Source of the DNA: Sulfuritortus calidifontis
GTDB taxonomy: Bacteria > Pseudomonadota > Gammaproteobacteria > Burkholderiales > Thiobacillaceae
NCBI RefSeq assembly: GCF_003967275.1
Contig: NZ_AP018721.1
Location: 2,480,001-2,544,000, forward strand
Length of the DNA stretch: 64,000 nucleotides
Direction of reading: 5' to 3'
The notes beneath the pieces were generated by a model. It ran no database searches. It saw nothing but the letters and a program-made list of their open reading frames with translations, and had not been told where the DNA came from. Numbering within the stretch: the first letter of the stretch is position 1; each line of letters begins with the position of its first letter. A program made the position numbers and the translations under genes. Positions 58,543 to 64,000 of the stretch are shown piece by piece.

Positions 58543-59514
58543 TTAACCCTCTCCCGGCGGCGGGAGCGGGGAACGTTGTGGCTGCGCGCCTGAGGCATAG
58601 GCGTCGTAGGCGTCGATGATGCGCGCCACCAGCGGGTGGCGCACGACGTCCTCGTTGCCAAATTCGGTGAAGGCGATACCGCGCACCTCGCGCAGCGCCG
58701 CCCGGGCCTCGACCAGGCCGCTCTTCTGGCCGCGGGCGAGGTCGATCTGGGTGACATCGCCGGTGACCACGGTCTTGGAACCGAAACCGATGCGGGTCAG
58801 AAACATCTTCATCTGCTCCGGCGTGGTGTTCTGCGCCTCGTCCAGGATGATGAAGGCATGGTTCAGGGTACGGCCGCGCATGAAGGCGAGCGGCGCCACC
58901 TCGATCACACCCTTCTCGAACAGCCGGGTCACCTTGTCGAAGCCCATCAGATCGTAGAGCGCGTCGTAGAGCGGGCGCAGATAGGGGTCGACCTTCTGTA
59001 CCAGATCGCCCGGCAGGAAGCCCAGGCGCTCGCCGGCCTCCACCGCCGGCCGCACCAGGACCAGGCGCTTGACCAGGTCGCGCTCCAGGGCGTCGACCGC
59101 GCCGGCCACGGCCAGATAGGTCTTGCCGGTACCGGCCGGGCCGATGCCGAAGGTGACGTCGAACTCCTGGATCTGGCGGATGTAGTCGTTCTGCCGCGGC
59201 GTGCGGCCGTGCAGGCCGGCGCGCCGGGTCATCAACACCGGCATGTCGTCCTGTGGTTCGATCGAGTGGCCAACCTCGACCAGGGCGAGCTGGATGTCAT
59301 CGAGGTCCAGCGGCTTGCGCGCGCGCTGATAGAAGTCCTGGAGCAGGCGTGCCGCCTGTTCCACCTTGTCCTGGGCGCCGTCCAGGCGGAAGGTCTCGCC
59401 CCGGCGGGCGATGCGAATGTTGAGCGCGACCTCGATCTGGCGCAGGTTCTCGTCCAGCACCCCGCACAGATTGGCCAGGTGGGTGTTGTCGACGTCGGCG
59501 AAAGTGACTTCCAT
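58543..59514 (-). CDS. ybeZ: PhoH-like ATPase (YbeZ)
   Basis: A 323-residue PhoH-domain ATPase; YbeZ partners YbeY in E. coli. An N-terminal KH-like region (about 1-60) precedes the core with Walker A GPAGTGKT at 125-132 and Walker [11 protein letters not shown]. The C-terminal [22 protein letters not shown]-type end (here [17 protein letters not shown]) is typical. It overlaps miaB by one base and precedes ybeY. The last residues ([12 protein letters not shown]) extend into a GC-rich palindromic stretch and may be non-native. Confidence 0.92.
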   Translation of the reverse strand: MEVTFADVDNTHLANLCGVLDENLRQIEVALNIRIARRGETFRLDGAQDKVEQAARLLQDFYQRARKPLDLDDIQLALVEVGHSIEPQDDMPVLMTRRAGLHGRTPRQNDYIRQIQEFDVTFGIGPAGTGKTYLAVAGAVDALERDLVKRLVLVRPAVEAGERLGFLPGDLVQKVDPYLRPLYDALYDLMGFDKVTRLFEKGVIEVAPLAFMRGRTLNHAFIILDEAQNTTPEQMKMFLTRIGFGSKTVVTGDVTQIDLARGQKSGLVEARAALREVRGIAFTEFGNEDVVRHPLVARIIDAYDAYASGAQPQRSPLPPPGEG

Positions 59515-60854
59515 CAGGCGCTCTCGGCCATCAGCACCACCTCGCCGCGCAGGCTGTTGGGATAGGCCCGGATGATGCGGACATCGACGAAATGGCCGAT
59601 CAGGCGGGCGTTGCCGGGGAAATTGACGATGCGGTTGTTGTCGGTGCGGCCTGACAGCTCGTTCGGGTCTTTCTTGGACGGGCCCTCGACCAGCACCCGC
59701 TGCAGCGTGCCGACCATGGCCTCGCTGTTGGCCTGGGCCTGCTTGTCCAGCTGGGCCTGCAGGCGGTACAGACGCTGCAGCTTCGCTTCCTGGGGGACGT
59801 TGTCGGCCAGGCTCGCCGCCGGCGTGCCGGGGCGCGGGCTGTAGACGAAGCTGAACGAGCCGTCGAAGCCCAGTTCCTCCACCAGCTTCATGGTCGCCTC
59901 GAAATCGGCCTCGGTCTCGCCGGGGAAGCCGACGATGAAGTCCGAGGCCAGGGAGAGATCGGGCCGCACCGCGCGCAGCTTGCGCACGATGGATTTGTAT
60001 TCCAGAACCGTATAACCGCGCTTCATCGCCATCAGCACCCGGTCGGAACCGGATTGCACCGGCAGATGCAGATGCGACACCAGCTTGGGCAGCTTGGCAT
60101 AGGCCTCGATCAGCCGCGGGGTGAACTCGCGCGGGTGCGAGGTGGTATAGCGGATGCGCTCGATGCCGGGAATCTCGGCGACATATTCCAGGAGCAGGGC
60201 GAAGTCGGCCGGCTCGCCGTCGGGCATGGCGCCGCGATAGGCGTTGACGTTCTGGCCCAGGAGGGTGACCTCCTTCACGCCCTGCTCGGCCAGGCCGGCC
60301 ACCTCGGCCAGCACGTCCTCCAGCGGGCGGGAGACCTCCTCGCCCCGGGTATAGGGCACCACGCAGAAGGTGCAGTACTTGCTGCAGCCTTCCATCACCG
60401 AGACGAAGGCGCTGGCGCCCTCGACCCGGGCCGGCGGCAGGTGGTCGAATTTCTCGATCTCGGGAAAGGAGATGTCGACCTGGGGGCGGCCGGTCTCGCC
60501 GCGCTTGGCCATCATCTGCGGCAGCCGGTGCAGGGTCTGGGGGCCGAACACCAGATCGACATAGGGCGCCCGCTCGACGATGGCCGCCCCTTCCTGGCTG
60601 GCCACGCAGCCGCCCACCCCGATCACCAGATCGGGCTTGGCCTGCTTCAGGTGCTTGACCCGGCCGAGGTCGTGGAACACCTTCTCCTGCGCCTTCTCGC
60701 GCACCGAGCAGGTGTTGAACAGGATGACGTCGGCCTCTTCCGGGTTGTCGGTGGTCTCGAAGCCCTCGGCCGCGCCGAGCACGTCCGCCATCTTGGCCGA
60801 ATCGTACTCGTTCATCTGGCAGCCGAAGGTCTTGATGAAAACTTTGCGGGGCAT
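59514..60854 (-). CDS. miaB: tRNA-2-methylthio-N6-dimethylallyladenosine synthase MiaB
   Basis: Radical-SAM methylthiotransferase that adds 2-methylthio to i6A37 of tRNAs; 446 residues. The N-terminal auxiliary 4Fe-4S cysteines are C12, C49 and C83. The radical-SAM CxxxCxxC is C157, C161, C164 in [18 protein letters not shown]-terminal TRAM domain (about 375-440) completes the protein. It is followed by ybeZ with a one-base overlap, and a tRNA-Met gene lies 70 bp upstream on the same strand. Confidence 0.96.
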   Translation of the reverse strand: MPRKVFIKTFGCQMNEYDSAKMADVLGAAEGFETTDNPEEADVILFNTCSVREKAQEKVFHDLGRVKHLKQAKPDLVIGVGGCVASQEGAAIVERAPYVDLVFGPQTLHRLPQMMAKRGETGRPQVDISFPEIEKFDHLPPARVEGASAFVSVMEGCSKYCTFCVVPYTRGEEVSRPLEDVLAEVAGLAEQGVKEVTLLGQNVNAYRGAMPDGEPADFALLLEYVAEIPGIERIRYTTSHPREFTPRLIEAYAKLPKLVSHLHLPVQSGSDRVLMAMKRGYTVLEYKSIVRKLRAVRPDLSLASDFIVGFPGETEADFEATMKLVEELGFDGSFSFVYSPRPGTPAASLADNVPQEAKLQRLYRLQAQLDKQAQANSEAMVGTLQRVLVEGPSKKDPNELSGRTDNNRIVNFPGNARLIGHFVDVRIIRAYPNSLRGEVVLMAESA

Positions 60855-60924
60855 GAGGGGCTACAGGGGCAAAAACCTAATTGTAGCTTGGGGGAATATT
60901 CGGGAAATCAAGGAAATAGGGGTA

Positions 60925-61001
60925 TGGTGGTGATGGGCGGACTTGAACCGCCGACCTACGGATTATGAATCCGTCGCTCTAACCGGCTGAGCTACATCAC
61001 C
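60925..61001 (-). tRNA. tRNA-Met (anticodon CAT)
   Basis: A full cloverleaf on the minus strand: acceptor GGTGATG/CATCACC, D-arm with AGCTCAG and GGTTAGAGC, anticodon stem ACGGATT/AATCCGT around CAT, and T-arm GGCGGTTCAAGTCCGCC. The CCA end is encoded, with A as discriminator. The overall form is of an elongator Met tRNA. A tRNA-Ile2 gene (CAT modified to lysidine) cannot be fully excluded from sequence, but the D-arm and acceptor fit elongator Met. Confidence 0.95.
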
Positions 61002-61051
61002 ACGCCGGAAAACACGGTCTTTCGGCCAGACAGCCGCCAAAAGAGCCCGCG

Positions 61052-61081
61052 ATTATCCTTGGCCAGGGCTTTTTATGTCAA
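61052..61081 (-). promoter_or_regulatory. Sigma-70 promoter of the tRNA-Met gene
   Basis: On the minus strand TTGACA (61081-61076, 6/6) and GATAAT (61057-61052, 5/6), spaced 18 bp. Transcription would start near 61045, about 44 nt before the tRNA. It may also serve miaB-phoH-ybeY-corC downstream, as no terminator is visible after the tRNA. Confidence 0.75.
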
Positions 61082-61185
61082 GGATTACAACGGTTTGCCA
61101 TTAATGGTCGAGTTCGCCCTTGCGGGGCGGGGCGGATTGGCTATGGTAGTGGTACGGCGTCATACAACAAGTGGGAGTCACCGCC

Positions 61186-61515
61186 ATGAACGCGAGCCGT
61201 CAAGAAATCAGTGAAACCCTGGAAGCCGCTGTTGAGCTACTTACCGCCATCCGCCTGAGTCAAAGCGCCTGCCAGCGCCTGCAAAACCTGGCGCATGGCG
61301 ACGGATACGCGGAAGCGCACGACATCTGCACACATCTGCATCAAGTCCGGCAGGAGACGGAGCGGCTGCAGGAATCGCTCGATGCCGTACTGGGACAGGC
61401 GGAATCCATTGCCGGCAGCCTGGCCCCGCCGCCACAGCCAGCGCCCAAACCCGCGCCCAAGCGGGCCAAGGCCCAGCGTAGTCACCCTTCTCATTACAAC
61501 TACAACGCCCACTAG
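61186..61515 (+). CDS. Small hypothetical protein with Pro/Ala/Lys-rich tail
   Basis: A 109-residue protein from ATG 61186, with GGAG eight bases upstream; the earlier GTG at 61171 overlaps that ribosome site and is less likely. Residues 1-75 are predicted helical and amphipathic (ISETLEAAVELLTAIRLSQSA; LHQVRQETERLQESLDAVL). The tail is rich in Pro, Ala and Lys (PPPQPAPKPAPKRAKAQ) and ends in HYNYNAH. I do not recognise it. It lies alone between the tRNA and ctaA, overlapping the ctaA stop by 4 bp in convergent orientation. Confidence 0.65.
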   Translation: MNASRQEISETLEAAVELLTAIRLSQSACQRLQNLAHGDGYAEAHDICTHLHQVRQETERLQESLDAVLGQAESIAGSLAPPPQPAPKPAPKRAKAQRSHPSHYNYNAH

Positions 61516-62594
61516 GCCGCCATGGGCCAGCTGCCCTGCTCGCGCCGGCTGCGATAGAGCAGCCAGACCAGGGTGAGCACCAGCAGGGCGGCGCCGCCGT
61601 TGTGGGCAAGCGCGGCAATCAGGGGCCAGCCGAGCACGATATTGGACAGCCCGGTGGAAAACTGCAGGACGAGCAGGGCCCAGAGGGCACGGGAGAACTT
61701 GCGCAGCGAAGGCAGGCGGCCCAGCTTGAGCGCCAGCCAGGCCAGATAGGCCAGGACCACGACGGCGAAGGCGCGATGCAACCAATGGATGGCGACCAGG
61801 GATTGCCGGTCGAGCAGCTCGCCGCCGGCCGTGTGGCCGAGTTCGCGCCATAGGCTGAGGCCGTCGGCGAAATTCATCTCCGGCAGCCAGCTGCCGTTGC
61901 ACTGAGGGAAGCCCTGGCAAGCCAGTACGGCATAGTTGGTGCTCACCCAGCCACCCAGGGCGATCTGGGCCACCAGCAAGCCAAAACCTAACAGCAAGGC
62001 CGATTGCAGGCGGCGCAGGGCGGCCAGGTCGTTCCGGCCGGGCGCAGCCGTGCGCTCGGCCGCCAGCCAGGCGAGCGCGGCCAGCAGGGCCATGCCGAGC
62101 AGGAGATGGAGGGTCACCATCAGCGGCATCAGCTTCAGGGTCACCGTCCAGGCACCGAAGGCACCCTGCACGCAGACCAGGGCCAGCAAGCCGGTGGCCG
62201 CCCACGGTGAATGGCCCAATGTGCGGCGCCGGGTCCAGGCCAACAGGGTCAGGGTCAGGATCAGGGCGCCCACCGCCATGGCGAAATAGCGGTGGAGCAT
62301 CTCGATCCAGGCCTTCATCTCGGTCACCGGGCCGTGGGGCATGGCCGCCTCGGCCGCCGCGATGTCCGCCCCGGCATGAATCGGGTTGGAGGTGCCATAG
62401 CAGCCGGGCCAGTCCGGGCAACCCAGGCCGGAATCAGTCAGCCGGGTGAAGCTGCCGAACAGGATGAGGTCGAACACCAGGAAGGTGGTGATCCAGACCA
62501 GCTTGCGGTATTTGTCGGAGTCGCCGCTGACCCAGGCATAGCTCAGGGGCAGCAGGGCGATGAGCAGGCCGATGGCCAGCAGCTGGGCGATCAC
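61512..62594 (-). CDS. ctaA: Heme A synthase (CtaA/COX15)
   Basis: Inner-membrane oxygenase converting heme O to heme A for aa3-type cytochrome oxidase. From GTG 62594 the product has 360 residues and about eight transmembrane helices. Conserved histidines occur in WIEMLHRYFAMAVG, HLLLGMALL and IHWLHRAFAVVV. Family segments SGLGCPDWPGCYG near the N-terminus and GFPQCNGSWLPE in the second half are present. The GTG overlaps the gluQ stop (GTGA). The open frame runs upstream to 62660, but that part lies inside gluQ. ctaB and other oxidase genes are not in the window. Confidence 0.92.
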   Translation of the reverse strand: MIAQLLAIGLLIALLPLSYAWVSGDSDKYRKLVWITTFLVFDLILFGSFTRLTDSGLGCPDWPGCYGTSNPIHAGADIAAAEAAMPHGPVTEMKAWIEMLHRYFAMAVGALILTLTLLAWTRRRTLGHSPWAATGLLALVCVQGAFGAWTVTLKLMPLMVTLHLLLGMALLAALAWLAAERTAAPGRNDLAALRRLQSALLLGFGLLVAQIALGGWVSTNYAVLACQGFPQCNGSWLPEMNFADGLSLWRELGHTAGGELLDRQSLVAIHWLHRAFAVVVLAYLAWLALKLGRLPSLRKFSRALWALLVLQFSTGLSNIVLGWPLIAALAHNGGAALLVLTLVWLLYRSRREQGSWPMAA

Positions 62595-63494
62595 GCAATC
62601 TCCAAAGCTGTTTGATGGAACGGCCGGCGACCGCGCAAGGGCAGGCCGGCACCGGGCCAAAGCTCGCGGGCCTGGGCCCAGAACTCGTCAAGGTTGCCGA
62701 CCGGCCTCACCTCACCGATGCCGAGGAAACCCAGGGCCGCCAGCAAGGCGGGCAGCGGCCGCCGCGCGTCGATCGGTGCGGCCAGGGTCTGCTTCGACAG
62801 CTTGTCGCCGGCGGCGTCGAGCACCACCGGCAGGTGCAGGTAGCGCGGCGTCGACAGGCCGAGGTATTCCTGCAGGGCGATCTGGCGCGGGGTCGAGGTC
62901 AACAGATCGGCGCCGCGCACGATGTCGGTGATGGCCTGCTCGGCGTCGTCCACCACCACCGCCAGTTGATAGGCATATACCCCGTCGGCCCGCTTGAGCA
63001 CGAAGTCGCCCGACTCCGCCTGCAGGTTGCAGGCCACCCGGCCTTGCCAGGCATCATTGAAGGCGATGCGCCGGGCCGGCGCGATCAGGCGCAGCGCGGC
63101 CGGCTCGGAGAAGGGCGGCCGGTCGCGGCAGGCGCCGCTGTAGACCAGGCCGTCGATGCCGCGCTTGGCCGTCTCGGCGAGCTGCTTGCGGCTGCAGCGG
63201 CAGGCATAGACCAGGCCCTGCGCCTGCAACCGCTCCAGCGCCGCCTGATAGGCCTCGCCGCGCCGGCTTTGATACATCACCTCGCCGTCCCACTCGAAAC
63301 CATAGGCCTCCAGCGCCCGCAGGATGGCATCGGCCGCGCCGGCCATCACGCGCGGGGTGTCGACGTCCTCCATGCGCAGCAGCCATTCACCTTCGTGGCT
63401 GCGGGCATCGAGATAGCTGCCGAGCGCGGCGACGAGAGAGCCGAAATGCAGGGGGCCGGTCGGCGAGGGGGCGAAGCGGCCGCGATAGCCGCGC

Positions 63495-63514
<20 letters not shown>
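62591..63514 (-). CDS. gluQ: Glutamyl-Q tRNA(Asp) synthetase
   Basis: GluRS-like enzyme without an anticodon-binding domain that glutamylates queuosine at position 34 of tRNA-Asp; 307 residues from ATG 63514. The ATP-binding HIGH-like motif is [15 protein letters not shown], the KMSKS-like motif is DKLSKQ, and zinc ligands are in [10 protein letters not shown] and YSGACRDR. The C-terminal truncation relative to GluRS is typical. It overlaps msbA by 20 bp and ctaA by 4 bp. Confidence 0.94.

Positions 63515-64000
<486 letters not shown>

Overview
The window is GC-rich, densely coded chromosomal DNA from a Gram-negative bacterium. Gene content and gene order point to a betaproteobacterium of the Rhodocyclales/Nitrosomonadales type; this placement is inferred from synteny, not from a marker gene. 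The syntenic blocks are grxC-secB-gpsA-trmL, gpmI-envC-ctpA-moeB, a permease-free EIIA(Man)-HPr-EI set, miaB-phoH-ybeY-corC, and gluQ beside ctaA. Protein names rest on motif and family recognition from the translations; no database search was possible.

Layout. 1-3.7 kb (minus): the proximal part of an MSHA-type pilus operon (mshE, mshG, mshA-like pilin, a cut-off mshC-like pseudopilin), with two sites resembling sigma-28 promoters. 3.8-7.1 kb: trmL, gpsA, secB, grxC, a membrane rhodanese and a YgaP-type membrane domain. 7.1-13.5 kb (minus): a tripartite RND efflux operon preceded by an ArsR regulator whose two cysteines are spaced as in persulfide sensors; a MITE-like element lies between regulator and pump. 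13.7-19.1 kb (plus): gpmI, envC, ctpA, an unknown gene, a moeB/thiF-type gene. 19.1-28.5 kb (minus): a DUF3108 protein, gltBD, an AddB-like nuclease, and upstream of it a candidate small RNA or attenuated leader. 28.8-44.7 kb (plus): grxD, then a large chemotaxis cluster: short MCP, an IS1595-type insertion, cheY, cheA, cheW, two large MCP genes sharing an almost identical 1.5-kb 3' half, cheR, cheD, cheB, and a partner-switching pair (STAS antagonist plus REC-PP2C-HATPase protein). 44.7-47.1 kb (minus): ptsI, ptsH and a ManX-like EIIA. 47.2-51.8 kb (plus): a DJ-1/PfpI protein and a 1253-residue flavin/Fe-S oxidoreductase. 51.8-60.9 kb (minus): slmA, DUF4936, ygfZ, a hybrid histidine kinase with a PhnD-like binding protein, a small membrane protein, corC, ybeY, phoH, miaB. 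60.9-64 kb: tRNA-Met, a small unknown protein, ctaA, gluQ and the 3' end of an MsbA-type transporter.

How parts work together. The chemotaxis cluster has a kinase, adaptor, regulator, full adaptation set (CheR, CheB, CheD) and receptors, but no separate cheZ, cheC or cheX. The short MCP that opens the cluster carries a CheZ-like DxxxQ phosphatase motif and may supply that activity; it shares a terminal VELF tail with CheD. The two large MCPs end in a WxxF tether of the kind that docks CheR/CheB. The IS sits between the short MCP and cheY, which would otherwise be about 29 bp apart. The STAS/PP2C pair at the end suggests that the cluster also feeds an anti-sigma or partner-switch output.

The most interesting signals are the CheZ-like receptor, the homogenised tandem MCPs, the candidate small RNA at 28.5-28.7 kb, the sigma-28-like sites of the pilus operon, and the SqrR/BigR-like regulator cut off from its efflux operon by a MITE. 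No CRISPR array, prophage or rRNA gene was seen.
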